NCBI RefSeq assembly: GCF_011421635.1
Contig: NZ_WTLI01000015.1
Span: 1-64,000, forward strand
Direction of reading: 5' to 3'
Length of the DNA: 64,000 bases
Source: Paenibacillus turpanensis
GTDB lineage: Bacteria > Bacillota > Bacilli > Paenibacillales > YIM-B00363
Both the position numbers and the translations under genes were made by a program. A model generated the notes under the pieces. That model was given only the letters and a program-made list of their open reading frames with translations, searched no databases and was not told where the DNA came from. Shown in pieces: positions 10,308 through 18,406 of the stretch (the first letter of the stretch is position 1; each line of letters opens with the position of its first letter).

Positions 10308-10484
10308 ATGACGAAGAATCATTCCGCAGCCGACAAAAACCTGCAAAACGTGGTTGATGACCTGAACCATGCTTCTCCGGTGGCTTTAGAAAATCAACAA
10401 ATCCAGCAGGACAAAAATGACCGCCGCCGTTATGCGCAAAAAAATCATGACGATAAGCGGGACCAGCATTTGGCCCGTCATTAA
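10308..10484 (+). CDS. Small hydrophilic protein, possibly a spore protein
   Basis: 58 residues from ATG 10308, with AAAGGAGGG 7 bases upstream; an upstream in-frame TTG at 10302 is too close to the ribosome site. It is very polar, rich in Asn, Gln, Asp, Lys and His, with no hydrophobic core, like minor small acid-soluble spore proteins. It sits directly before an SspP-like gene. In B. subtilis sspP is paired with sspO, but I do not see convincing SspO similarity here, so the spore role is inference from composition and position. Confidence 0.62.
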   Translation: MTKNHSAADKNLQNVVDDLNHASPVALENQQIQQDKNDRRRYAQKNHDDKRDQHLARH

Positions 10485-10499
10485 AAGGAGGTTCATCCG

Positions 10500-10652
10500 A
10501 TGGCAAAGCATATGACGCAAATTCAGAATGAACCGAATCATGACCGTGAGCCGCTCGGGAGAAACCCGGCGCAGCCGAACGAACCGTTATCCGGCTCGAA
10601 AGCGGTCAAAAACGGCCAGCATTCCCGTGATAAACACGGCGAAGGCCACTAA
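10500..10652 (+). CDS. sspP: Small acid-soluble spore protein P family
   Basis: 50 residues, start ATG 10500 with AAGGAGG upstream. The core EPLSGSKAVKNGQHSRDKH matches the conserved segment of SspP (CotL) of B. subtilis as I recall it (EPLSGSKKVKN.NHTRQKH). It is a minor protein of the spore core, normally expressed late in the forespore. Length fits the family (about 48). A terminator follows 14 bases after the stop. No forespore promoter was identified. Confidence 0.8.
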   Translation: MAKHMTQIQNEPNHDREPLGRNPAQPNEPLSGSKAVKNGQHSRDKHGEGH

Positions 10653-10665
10653 ATAACAAGCAGCC

Positions 10666-10695
10666 AGTGCGGTCCACACGGATCGCACTTTTTTG
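10666..10695 (+). terminator. Terminator after sspP
   Basis: AGTGCG with TCC (10666-10675) pairs with GGA and CGCACT around an ACAC loop, followed by six T. It ends the small-protein cluster. Confidence 0.82.
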
Positions 10696-10819
10696 CTGAA
10701 TTTAGATAGGGTTGTGATCCTTTTAGGAAATGGAGAGATTTTTGGGACAGATCTTACATACATTGATAAGGGACAAGAAGAACAAATCCGAACTGACTTC
10801 AAGGAGGCTCTTTACCCTT

Positions 10820-12073
10820 ATGAATAAGCCGGTGATCCTGACGCTGATCGGTCTTGCAATCTATGCGGCCGCAGTCATGCTATATTTGAATGCACATACG
10901 CCCTTTGAGGTGCCGGAGGCGTTTCGCGGAGGCCCGGGAGACCCGTCGATGTTTATGGAGCGGGAGCACGTTCAGACGGTCCATCACTATGCGAAGGAGC
11001 GTTGGTTGGCAGCGCTGCTGCCGATTCCGCTGGAATGGATCGTGTACATTTTATTGATGACCTCTGGGGTTTCCTTATGGTTTCAGCATAAGGCCAAGCA
11101 AATCAGCGCCAAGCCGTTTCTCCAAACGGGCGTGTACGTGTTTTTGCTATCTGTTGTTATGGGGCTGGTCTCGCTGCCGGCCGATGTTTACTTATTTAAG
11201 CTGGCTCAAAGCTATGAGATGACGGAAATGACCAGCATGGAGTGGGTATCGCTGCAGCTGAAGCAATTTGCGTTAAGCTTTCTGATGTGGCTTCCGGTGA
11301 TTTGGGGATTGTATACGCTGCTTAAGAAGGTGCATCGCAGGCGCTGGTGGCTGTGGAGCTGGCTCGCGACAATCCCGCTGACCTTATTCTTATTGTTTAT
11401 TCAACCGGTCGTCATTGACCCGATGTTCCATACCTATGAGCCGCTTCAGCATGCGGAATTAAAAAAAGATATTGAGCTTCTAGGCGGTCAAGCGGGGATT
11501 CCGGCGGATCGGATCTTTCAGGTGAACATGTCGGAACAGACGAATGCCTTAAACGCTTATGTTAACGGTATCGGCGGAAGTGCGCGGATTGTGCTTTGGG
11601 ATACGCTGATCAAGGCGCTCTCGGTGGACGAAACGACGTTCGTAACGGCACATGAAATTGGCCATTACATTAATCATGACATATGGCGGGCCTTTGCGTT
11701 TACGATTATAGTGGCATTCTTCGCATATCGGCTTATCTTTCATTATTATTTTCGGATGCTGCTGCGTTGGGGAAGGAAGTGGAAAATACGGACGTCCGCT
11801 GATTTGGCGGCGCTGCCGATGCTCCTGCTGGTTGTTTCCATCGTGAGCTTTACGTTAACTCCGATTCATAACGCGTATTCACGGCATTTGGAACGGCAGG
11901 CAGATGAGGTGGCCGCGCAGCTGCAGCACCCGGAAGCGGGAATCCGGGCTTTGCAAAAGCTGGCTATCCATAGCAAGGCGGAGGTAAACCCCCCGCTTAT
12001 CCTTCACTTTTGGTTTGATTCCCATCCGCGGTTGGTGGAGCGGATTGCCGATTTACAGGAAAAGCTCCCTTAA
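10820..12073 (+). CDS. M48 family (Ste24-like) membrane metalloprotease
   Basis: 417 residues from ATG 10820, preceded by AAGGAGG at 12 bases; the more upstream ATG at 10730 lacks a ribosome site. A first membrane helix (VILTLIGLAIYAAAVMLYL) is followed by several more, then the zinc motif HEIGH in VTAHEIGHYINHD and the distal Glu region RHLERQADEVAAQ. The layout, including NAYVNGIGGSARIVLWDTL before the motif, is that of CAAX prenyl protease 1 (Ste24) homologues. In bacteria these take part in membrane-protein quality control; the substrate here is unknown. The last 4 bases overlap the convergent gene. Confidence 0.88.
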   Translation: MNKPVILTLIGLAIYAAAVMLYLNAHTPFEVPEAFRGGPGDPSMFMEREHVQTVHHYAKERWLAALLPIPLEWIVYILLMTSGVSLWFQHKAKQISAKPFLQTGVYVFLLSVVMGLVSLPADVYLFKLAQSYEMTEMTSMEWVSLQLKQFALSFLMWLPVIWGLYTLLKKVHRRRWWLWSWLATIPLTLFLLFIQPVVIDPMFHTYEPLQHAELKKDIELLGGQAGIPADRIFQVNMSEQTNALNAYVNGIGGSARIVLWDTLIKALSVDETTFVTAHEIGHYINHDIWRAFAFTIIVAFFAYRLIFHYYFRMLLRWGRKWKIRTSADLAALPMLLLVVSIVSFTLTPIHNAYSRHLERQADEVAAQLQHPEAGIRALQKLAIHSKAEVNPPLILHFWFDSHPRLVERIADLQEKLP

Positions 12074-12459
12074 TCCTTAGATACGGGGGAGACCGCGTTA
12101 CCAAGGCCTTGGCGCATCGCAGCGATGGCTTGATGCAAATATTCGACGTAGCTTGCTGCGCGGTCTTCTTCAAACCGTTTCGGAATAGACCGGATCAACC
12201 GTTCAAAATTGTCGATAAGATGATCCGGCTTCATTCCGAAGCGGACCAGCATCCCATTTAACCATAACGCATAGTCTGTGAAAATATTGCTGCTTCGCAG
12301 TAAATACGCGGTGTCTAGATGGCGGAAATGATGGCGATTGTCCTCCCGGCATTTTTGCACGCCGCGCTCTCCGTAACGCTCTAGAAGCTCCGGAAACGCC
12401 TCGTACATGCCTTTTAACGCATCCTCAATACAAGCCTCTACTCGATCCTCCAGTCTCAT
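12070..12459 (-). CDS. Uncharacterised 129-residue helical protein
   Basis: No family recognised. It is all-alpha in appearance and rich in Arg and Glu, with FPELLERYGERGVQKCREDNRHHF in the first third (about residues 22-45), no signal and no membrane segment. The start overlaps the stop of the upstream monooxygenase-like gene (ATGA, 12456-12459), so the two are co-translated. His, Arg and Tyr clusters would suit ligand binding but nothing specific can be claimed. Confidence 0.75.
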   Translation of the reverse strand: MRLEDRVEACIEDALKGMYEAFPELLERYGERGVQKCREDNRHHFRHLDTAYLLRSSNIFTDYALWLNGMLVRFGMKPDHLIDNFERLIRSIPKRFEEDRAASYVEYLHQAIAAMRQGLGNAVSPVSKD

Positions 12460-12761
12460 GTCGCCACCACCTTAAACTTACGGACGGTTGGAACAATGGA
12501 AGCGAGCTCTTGGTCGGGATATTTTTTCTCGAGCTCATGAATTCGTTTGAAATCCTCCGAGGTGACCCAGGCCAAATAATGCTCTTTCGTATCCCACTGC
12601 ATTTGGACGGTCAGCTCTTCCGGATCGGTCTCGGTCTGCAGCAGCTGAAACGATTGAAAGCCCGGGGCCTGGTCGACGAGCCGGGAACGGTTCCGATACA
12701 ATCCGATCACTTCATCCGCCTTTTCATGCGGAACGCGCACGATCGAATGGACGATGTACAT
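12456..12761 (-). CDS. Antibiotic biosynthesis monooxygenase (ABM) domain protein, HmoB/IsdG-like
   Basis: 101 residues, a single ABM ferredoxin-like fold. The pattern VRVPHEKADEVIGLY..R..LVDQAPGFQSFQLL....DPEELTVQMQWDTKEHYLAWV..EDF is typical of the family that includes heme-degrading monooxygenases. The N, W and H residues that define true IsdG catalysis cannot be assigned safely from sequence alone. The ATG has AGGAGAG upstream. It is coupled to the next gene by a 4-base overlap. Confidence 0.82.
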   Translation of the reverse strand: MYIVHSIVRVPHEKADEVIGLYRNRSRLVDQAPGFQSFQLLQTETDPEELTVQMQWDTKEHYLAWVTSEDFKRIHELEKKYPDQELASIVPTVRKFKVVAT

Positions 12762-12882
12762 GAGGGCACTCTCCTTTTTCCTAGTTTACGAATGTATTGG
12801 TATTGTACCACAAGGATAAAGGGTGGAAGCGGGAAGCAGGGGAAATCGAAATGATGCAAATCTATCTCCCTTATGGGCAAAT

Positions 12883-12936
12883 TTAATACTAGATTAATAT
12901 AGTGCGAACTTTGCGTTTACATTCTCCTCCTATAAT
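12883..12936 (+). promoter_or_regulatory. Pho box and -10 of the alkaline phosphatase operon
   Basis: Four hexamers stand at exact 11-bp intervals: TTAATA (12883), TTAATA (12894), CGAACT (12905) and TTTACA (12916). Three fit the PhoP direct-repeat consensus TT(A/T/C)A(C/T)A. A perfect TATAAT lies at 12931-12936, nine bases after the last repeat, with no normal -35. This is the layout of PhoP-activated promoters in Bacillus. Confidence 0.75.
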
Positions 12937-12967
12937 GAACTAGGCGAATACATATGGAGGTGTACGA

Positions 12968-15019
12968 ATGAAAAAGCAAGTGTTCAAAGTGATTTCAAGC
13001 GTAGCTATTACAAGCTCACTCGTAGTGGGTTCGTTTGCAGCTCCGGGCCTGCCCGTGCAAAAGGCTCAAGCGGCAGAGCAAGCAGCAGAGGCTTCGATTT
13101 ACATTGCTCCGATTAACAAAGCAAAGTTTTTGGCAGGAACCAAATTTGACTTCCGTGTCGAATTGAATAATTTGAAAGCGGTTCCGCAGAACGTAACGAT
13201 TACGATTAACGGAAAAGCAGCGGAAGAGTTCTTTGGCAAAACGTTTGAGAAAACACAAACGGAAACAAGCCGAGAGTTCACCATCCGTGATGTTTCGATT
13301 AACGAAGCGGGAGCTTTTGAAGTAAAGGTTCAAGCGGACAGCATGAGCCATTCTGTAAAATATGATGTTGTTTTGGCTGACCAAAGCGGTAAAAAAGCGA
13401 AAAACGTGATCCTGTTCATCGGTGACGGCATGGGCTACCCGGTATTGACAGCAGCTCGTTTGATGTCCAAAGGAAACGTAGAGGGCCGTTACAACGGTCT
13501 GCTGGAAATGGAAAAGATGCAAACGCGCGGCACAGTAACTACTTCCGGTATGGATTCCATTGCAACCGACTCGGCTAACAGCGCGAGCGCGTATACAACG
13601 GGTCACAAAGCAGTTGTTAACGCACTTGGAACGTATCCGAACAATACGAAGGATTCCCTGGACGACCCGAAGGTAGAAACGATTGCTGAAATCGTGAAGC
13701 GTGCAGCAGGTAAGGCGGTAGGCGTTGTTTCCACAGCGGAAATCGAAGACGCATCCCCGGCTTCTGCGGTAGCTCATACACGTCTGCGCGGCGACAAAGC
13801 AGAAATCGCGGAGATGTTCTATAATGTCCAGCCAGAAGTTATTCTGGGCGGCGGCTCGGCATACTTCCTGCCGCAATCGACCATCGGTTCCAAGCGTAAA
13901 GATGAGAAGAACCTGTTTGACATGTTCCAGCAATCCGGGTACAAGATCGTTGAGAACGGAACGCAGCTGAACGAAGTATCCAAAGAAAACACGGACAAGC
14001 TGCTCGGCCTGTTCCACACTGGCGATATGAACGTGTACTATGACCGTTCCACGAACAACACAGCTGCGCTGAAGTCGTTCACGGATCAGCCGACGCTGTG
14101 GGATATGACGCAAAAGGCGATCGACGTCCTGAGCAAAGACGAAGACGGCTTCTTCCTGCTCGTAGAGGGCGGCAGCATCGACAAGCAGCTCCATCCGCTG
14201 GACTGGGAGCGCGCGATTTATGACGCAATCGAAATGGATAAAGCAGTAGGCCTCGCGAAGCAATTTGCCGACCAAGACGGCGAGACCCTCGTTGTTGTAA
14301 CGGCTGACCATGCACACTCCATGAGCATCACCGGTACGTATTGGGAAGGCGACGGAAAATCCGGCAAGGATGCAGTCCGCACGTACCAAAACGCAGGCTT
14401 CCCGACTTACTATGACGGCGATGGCGACGGTTTCCCGGATAATGTAGATGCGGATCGTAAGCTTGCTGTGCATTTTGCAGCCCACCCGGATTACTATGAA
14501 GACTACAAGTTCGATCCGGTTCCGACTGCTCCAGCGGTAAAAAATGAAGCAGGCGATTATGTTGCAAATCCACAAAAGCTGCTTAACCCGGATGACCCGA
14601 ACAAAGACCGCTTCCTGCAGGTGGGTCCGCTGAATGCAAGCACTGGCGTGCACACGGTAGACGATATCCCTGTTATGGCTCATGGTCCAGGCGCGAACTA
14701 CTTCCGCGGCACGATCGACAACACGGAAATTTTCTTCGGTATGATTCATGCCTTGGGCTTGAATCTGGTAGAAACAGAAGCAGAGGGTCAGAACTGGGTT
14801 CAGCTTCGTGAATTCGTCAACGTTCTGGGCGGTACTGCAACATACAATGCTCCAAAGCATGAAGTTACGGTTGACGTAAACGGCAAGACGATTGTACTTA
14901 GCCTGAATTCGGGCAAAGCTTACGCGGCTGGCAAAGAAATTGCGCTGGAATACAAGTTTGAGAACGGCAATACGCTTGTTTCCGCTCAATCGTTGATTTC
15001 TGTACTGGCATCCAACTAA
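12968..15019 (+). CDS. phoA: Secreted alkaline phosphatase with C-terminal stalk-like domain
   Basis: 683 residues, longer than classical PhoA (about 450-470). A Sec signal peptide (MKKQVFKVISSVAITSSLVV, cleaved near AQA) has no twin Arg. An immunoglobulin-like N-terminal part (about 40-135) precedes the phosphatase core: FIGDGMGY binds metal, and TDSANSASAYTTGHK holds the nucleophile Ser near residue 200. Later ligands are VEGGSIDKQLH, TADHAHS and the late His in GVHTVDD. The last about 75 residues (WVQLREFVNVLGG ... LVSAQSLISVL) resemble the copper amine oxidase-like N-terminal (stalk) domain common on secreted Paenibacillus proteins. It releases phosphate from organic esters outside the cell and uses Zn/Mg. 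It follows a Pho box, and the ABC genes follow without a terminator. Confidence 0.93.
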   Translation: MKKQVFKVISSVAITSSLVVGSFAAPGLPVQKAQAAEQAAEASIYIAPINKAKFLAGTKFDFRVELNNLKAVPQNVTITINGKAAEEFFGKTFEKTQTETSREFTIRDVSINEAGAFEVKVQADSMSHSVKYDVVLADQSGKKAKNVILFIGDGMGYPVLTAARLMSKGNVEGRYNGLLEMEKMQTRGTVTTSGMDSIATDSANSASAYTTGHKAVVNALGTYPNNTKDSLDDPKVETIAEIVKRAAGKAVGVVSTAEIEDASPASAVAHTRLRGDKAEIAEMFYNVQPEVILGGGSAYFLPQSTIGSKRKDEKNLFDMFQQSGYKIVENGTQLNEVSKENTDKLLGLFHTGDMNVYYDRSTNNTAALKSFTDQPTLWDMTQKAIDVLSKDEDGFFLLVEGGSIDKQLHPLDWERAIYDAIEMDKAVGLAKQFADQDGETLVVVTADHAHSMSITGTYWEGDGKSGKDAVRTYQNAGFPTYYDGDGDGFPDNVDADRKLAVHFAAHPDYYEDYKFDPVPTAPAVKNEAGDYVANPQKLLNPDDPNKDRFLQVGPLNASTGVHTVDDIPVMAHGPGANYFRGTIDNTEIFFGMIHALGLNLVETEAEGQNWVQLREFVNVLGGTATYNAPKHEVTVDVNGKTIVLSLNSGKAYAAGKEIALEYKFENGNTLVSAQSLISVLASN

Positions 15020-15048
15020 AACTTATCTAGACTATGGAGGGATCGTTC

Positions 15049-16008
15049 ATGTTTGTGAATAACAAACGATTGATCGCTTCGGCCATAGGCTTGGCAATCC
15101 TCGCTACAACAACTGCAGGCTGTAACCAATCGGCTTCTCCTCTACAGGAGAAGCCGGTTGTTTCTAACGCAGGCAGTGCCGGGAACCAAGCCGACACCAA
15201 AGCGGCTGCAGCGTCCGTGAAGCCGGAAAGCAGCGATAAAGAGGAGCCGGCCAAGAAAGCACAAACGTCACCATCGAAGGAAACGGCCGCCGCTCAGCCA
15301 GCAGCTGCCCCAGTGAAAGAGGAGAACTCTGCCGCCAAGGATACGGCTCAGAAGCTAGGCGAGCAAGCTTCTGAGGGCGAGTCGAAGGAGCAGACCGCGC
15401 AAGCGCAGGCATCAGCAGCACCGGCAGCGGCGAATGGGGCTTCTCAGCCGACACAGCAGCCGTCAAGCCAGCCAGTGGCAGCTGCACCTGAGCAGGCACA
15501 AGCGGCGGAAGCCGGCACGACTGTACCGCAGCTAGAGGCAAGCCCAGTGCAAGCAGGCGCAGGAGGGGAAACGGCGAAAGCGGAGCCCCAGCAGCAGTCG
15601 AAACCTGCGGATAAGCTGATTAAGCCTTATGATGACGACCGGACGCTGACTTTTGACGGCTTATATTCCAAAATGACGGTTCGCGGTATGGAATTTTCCG
15701 AAAAACTGAAAGCATTGGATGGAAAAGAGGTCGAAATGACCGGTTATATGGCGCCGCCTCTAACTGCCGACGTAACGTTTTTCGTATTGACGAAGGTACC
15801 AATGGCCACTTGTCCGTTCTGTTCCAGCGATGCCGACTGGCCGGCGGATATCGTTGTCATTACGATGCCAGAGGGGGAAGATATCAATCCTACCGAGCAT
15901 CAGGTCAAAGTAAAGGGAACCTTAAGCATCGGTTCGGAAACCGATGAAAACACGGGGTTCGTCAGTTTAATTCGGATTCATGCGGACAAAGTTGAGGTGT
16001 TGAAATAA
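15049..16008 (+). CDS. Lipoprotein with CPFC-containing C-terminal domain, DUF3299-like
   Basis: 319 residues from ATG 15049 (GGAGGG 7 bases upstream; an upstream ATG at 15034 overlaps that site). The lipobox TTAGC gives Cys26 of MFVNNKRLIASAIGLAILAT-TTAGC. Residues about 30-185 are a low-complexity Ala/Gln/Pro/Lys linker, probably crossing the wall. The folded end (about 190-319) has the pattern GYMAPPL ... FFVLTKVPMATCPFCSSD, resembling the OB-like DUF3299 family, which includes ZrgE of the Vibrio zinc-uptake system as I recall it. CPFC is a candidate metal or redox site. The stop overlaps the ATPase start by one base. A metal-related role is inference. Confidence 0.78.
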   Translation: MFVNNKRLIASAIGLAILATTTAGCNQSASPLQEKPVVSNAGSAGNQADTKAAAASVKPESSDKEEPAKKAQTSPSKETAAAQPAAAPVKEENSAAKDTAQKLGEQASEGESKEQTAQAQASAAPAAANGASQPTQQPSSQPVAAAPEQAQAAEAGTTVPQLEASPVQAGAGGETAKAEPQQQSKPADKLIKPYDDDRTLTFDGLYSKMTVRGMEFSEKLKALDGKEVEMTGYMAPPLTADVTFFVLTKVPMATCPFCSSDADWPADIVVITMPEGEDINPTEHQVKVKGTLSIGSETDENTGFVSLIRIHADKVEVLK

Positions 16009-16697
16009 TGCTTTCCTTGCGTGAGGTTACGAAAACCTATGAAACCCCGGATGGCCCGATGACGGTGCTCACCGTGGATGAATTTGACATGGAAGCAGGT
16101 CAAGCGGTCGCCCTCATCGGCCCGAGCGGTTCAGGAAAGAGCACCCTGCTCAACATTATCGCTGGGATCTCTAGGCCAACAACAGGAAATGTTACAGTTA
16201 AAGGCATCGACGTAACCGGTCTACGGGAATCGCAGCTTGACCGGTACCGTGCCGAGCATATCGGCTATGTGTTTCAAAACTTTAATTTGCTTCAAGGTTA
16301 TAGCGCATTGGAAAACCTCATGCTCGCCATGCAGTTTGGCGGCGTAGTCCCGAAGGCGGAACGAAAGCGTAAGGCGCTGCGGCTGCTTGAGCAGGTAAAT
16401 CTGGGACACCGGGTCAACCATGTACCTTCAAGAATGAGCAACGGGGAGCAGCAAAGAGTGGCGATTGCAAGAGCGTTGATCAACGCACCGGCTCTTGTGC
16501 TTGCCGATGAACCGACGGCCAGCTTAGACCCCGAGAATGGGAAGCTAATTGTCAGTATGCTGACTGATTTATGTCAATCCAGCGGAGCGGGACTGCTGCT
16601 CTGTACGCATGACATGACAATAGCCGAGTCTCTAGGGAAACGTATGACGCTTGGAAAAAGTCAAACGCCGGTCCGTCAAGAGGGAGCAGTGAGCTAA
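16008..16697 (+). CDS. ABC transporter ATP-binding protein (LolD/MacB type)
   Basis: 229 residues. Walker A is GPSGSGKST, the Q-loop is YVFQNFNLLQGYSALENL, the signature is the unusual MSNGEQQRVAIARAL (NGEQQ in place of SGGQQ), and Walker B is LVLADEPTASLD. The H-loop is LLCTHDM. The subfamily serves FtsX-like permeases that do mechanotransmission or lipoprotein and metal handling rather than classic import. It overlaps the lipoprotein stop by one base, and the permease starts 3 bases after it. Confidence 0.93.
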   Translation: MLSLREVTKTYETPDGPMTVLTVDEFDMEAGQAVALIGPSGSGKSTLLNIIAGISRPTTGNVTVKGIDVTGLRESQLDRYRAEHIGYVFQNFNLLQGYSALENLMLAMQFGGVVPKAERKRKALRLLEQVNLGHRVNHVPSRMSNGEQQRVAIARALINAPALVLADEPTASLDPENGKLIVSMLTDLCQSSGAGLLLCTHDMTIAESLGKRMTLGKSQTPVRQEGAVS

Positions 16698-16699
16698 CG

Positions 16700-18049
16700 A
16701 TGAACTTATTTGCGATGGCATGGCGCAACTTGATGAACCGCGCCGTTCAAAGCTGGATAACGATGATTATTGTTGCTGTAGGCATTGCCATGGCGCTTTG
16801 CGTTCTCATTTTGGCCTCCGGCGTCAAACAGGGAATTAAAACGGCGACCGAACCGTACGGTATGATCGTCGGAAGTAAGGGCAGCGCCAATCAATTAGTG
16901 TTTAACACGATTTTCCTTATGGATCGTCCATTGGGGAACATTCCGCTTCATGTATATGAAGAGTTAAAAGAGGATCCGCGGGTGAATGAGGCCGTTCCTT
17001 TTGCACTCGGGGACAATTACAAAGGGTATCGCTTGGTGGGGACATCGGAGCAATTTTTCAAGCTGAAGGCGGCTCCGAAGGATCCGGATTTTTTTCAAAT
17101 TGGTGAAGGACGTGTTTTTCAAGCTTCTTTTGAAGCGGTGATCGGTTCGGAGGTCGCCCAAAGAACCGGATTGAAGGTAGGGGACAGCTTTGTGTCCGGC
17201 CACGGTGTGGTCGCAGCTGTCGGAACAGGGAATAGTCATGCCGAGCATCCCTATACGGTTGTCGGAATTATGAAAGAGCTTCAGGCGCCGGCGGATCAAG
17301 GCATTTATGTCGATATGAATAGCTACTGGGTAAGCCATGGTCAAGCTCCGCATGAGGAGGGTGAGCATGCGGAGGAGCATGAAGGTGAGGCGCATCATGA
17401 CGAGCATGGCGATGCTCATGCAGGCGAAAAGGCCGATGAGCATCCAGAAGGCGCGGCTGGACAGCCGAATGCCAGCAGCGAAGGGCATGCCGCTGGAGAG
17501 CATGCGGAGGAGCCAGGCGTAACCGCCGTATTGGTAAAGCCCAAAACTTACATGGATTTAATGAAAATGTATCAAGAAATCAATGCATCCACCGAAGCTC
17601 AGGCCGTATTTCCTGGACAGGTCGTGGCCAAAGTGTTTGACATGATGGGTACGGGTGAAGAAATGCTGAAGGGCGTAAGCTATATTGTCCTTGGCATGGC
17701 GATGCTGACCATTATTCTCTCGCTGTACAGCTCCACCTTGGAACGCAGGCGTACGGTCGCTGTCCTCCGGGCAATTGGGGCGCACAAAAGTACTGTGTTC
17801 TCTATGGTGATGGTTGAATCGTTCCTGCTTGTGTGTGCCGGAAGCGTACTGGGCTTAGGCCTCGGTTATGGCGCTGCCGCCGCACTTGCTGCTCAGATCG
17901 GTACGGAAAGCTCGATTCATACGCCGATCGTGTTCGATGCGGCCCATCTCGGAGTAGCAGGAGCCTTCAGCTTGATCGGCGCAGCTGCGGGCATTATTCC
18001 TGCTGTTACTGCGTTTCGTACCGAAACCGCCAAGTATTTGAACGGCTGA
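16700..18049 (+). CDS. FtsX/MacB-type ABC permease with His/Glu-rich extracellular insert
   Basis: 449 residues and four membrane helices: one N-terminal (SWITMIIVAVGIAMALCVLIL), then a large extracellular MacB_PCD-like domain, then three C-terminal helices in an FtsX block with ERRRTVAVLRAIGAHK. The striking part is an insert at about residues 214-275 with many His and Glu (for example HEEGEHAEEHEGEAHHDEHG), a likely low-affinity metal-binding patch outside the cell. Together with the CPFC lipoprotein and ATPase this parallels the zinc-linked Zrg permease of Vibrio. Zinc or another divalent metal is the best guess; direction of transport is unknown. Confidence 0.88.
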   Translation: MNLFAMAWRNLMNRAVQSWITMIIVAVGIAMALCVLILASGVKQGIKTATEPYGMIVGSKGSANQLVFNTIFLMDRPLGNIPLHVYEELKEDPRVNEAVPFALGDNYKGYRLVGTSEQFFKLKAAPKDPDFFQIGEGRVFQASFEAVIGSEVAQRTGLKVGDSFVSGHGVVAAVGTGNSHAEHPYTVVGIMKELQAPADQGIYVDMNSYWVSHGQAPHEEGEHAEEHEGEAHHDEHGDAHAGEKADEHPEGAAGQPNASSEGHAAGEHAEEPGVTAVLVKPKTYMDLMKMYQEINASTEAQAVFPGQVVAKVFDMMGTGEEMLKGVSYIVLGMAMLTIILSLYSSTLERRRTVAVLRAIGAHKSTVFSMVMVESFLLVCAGSVLGLGLGYGAAAALAAQIGTESSIHTPIVFDAAHLGVAGAFSLIGAAAGIIPAVTAFRTETAKYLNG

Positions 18050-18092
18050 TGGGGACGAGGCACAATTTATAGATGTTTTTTGCAGAAAGCTT

Positions 18093-18101
18093 TGTTAAAA
18101 T
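18093..18101 (+). promoter_or_regulatory. Possible extended -10 promoter for tatAC
   Basis: TG-T-TAAAAT (18093-18101) fits an extended -10 box about 72 bases before tatA. No good -35 box. The double hairpin lies in the predicted leader. Confidence 0.4.
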
Positions 18102-18115
18102 GTAAGAAAAAGAGG

Positions 18116-18150
18116 CCCCGCTATACAGCGGGGTTTGCTTGTAAGCAAAC
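18116..18150 (+). terminator. Double hairpin between permease gene and tatA
   Basis: CCCCGCT-ATAC-AGCGGGG (18116-18133) followed by TTT, then GTTTGCTT-GT-AAGCAAAC (18133-18150). The first is a plausible terminator of the phosphatase/ABC operon; both together could be a leader structure of tatA. T-runs are short. Confidence 0.5.
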
Positions 18151-18172
18151 CATTTTCGGAGGAGTTGGGACT

Positions 18173-18394
18173 ATGCCGTTCGGTAACATTGGTATCGGAG
18201 GATTAATTTTAATCCTTATCATCGCCCTCATTATTTTCGGACCGTCCAAGCTGCCTGAGCTCGGCCGCGCATTCGGCCGCACGTTAAGCGAATTTAAAGA
18301 CGCAACAAGAGGCTTAACCGGCAACGACAAGGAGAAGGACGATAAGAACGAAAAGGACGAGCCTACTCAAATCGGAACATCCGATAAAAAATAA
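18173..18394 (+). CDS. tatA: Twin-arginine translocase subunit TatA
   Basis: 73 residues. A single N-terminal membrane helix ([20 protein letters not shown]) with the conserved [15 protein letters not shown] amphipathic helix and a charged Lys/Asp-rich tail. The ATG has GGAGGAG 8 bases upstream. It forms the protein-conducting assembly of the Tat pathway with TatC, encoded 12 bases downstream. In B. subtilis one tatA-tatC pair is in the Pho regulon with phoD; here the pair also follows a Pho-type operon, though the phosphatase itself lacks a twin-Arg signal. Confidence 0.95.
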   Translation: MPFGNIGIGGLILILIIALIIFGPSKLPELGRAFGRTLSEFKDATRGLTGNDKEKDDKNEKDEPTQIGTSDKK

Positions 18395-18406
18395 GGTGGG
18401 GAAACG

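Noticed and set aside
13016..14989. 657-codon open frame antisense to phoA
   Set aside because: No ribosome site or family resemblance; Cys/Arg/His-rich composition typical of an antisense shadow of a codon-biased gene.
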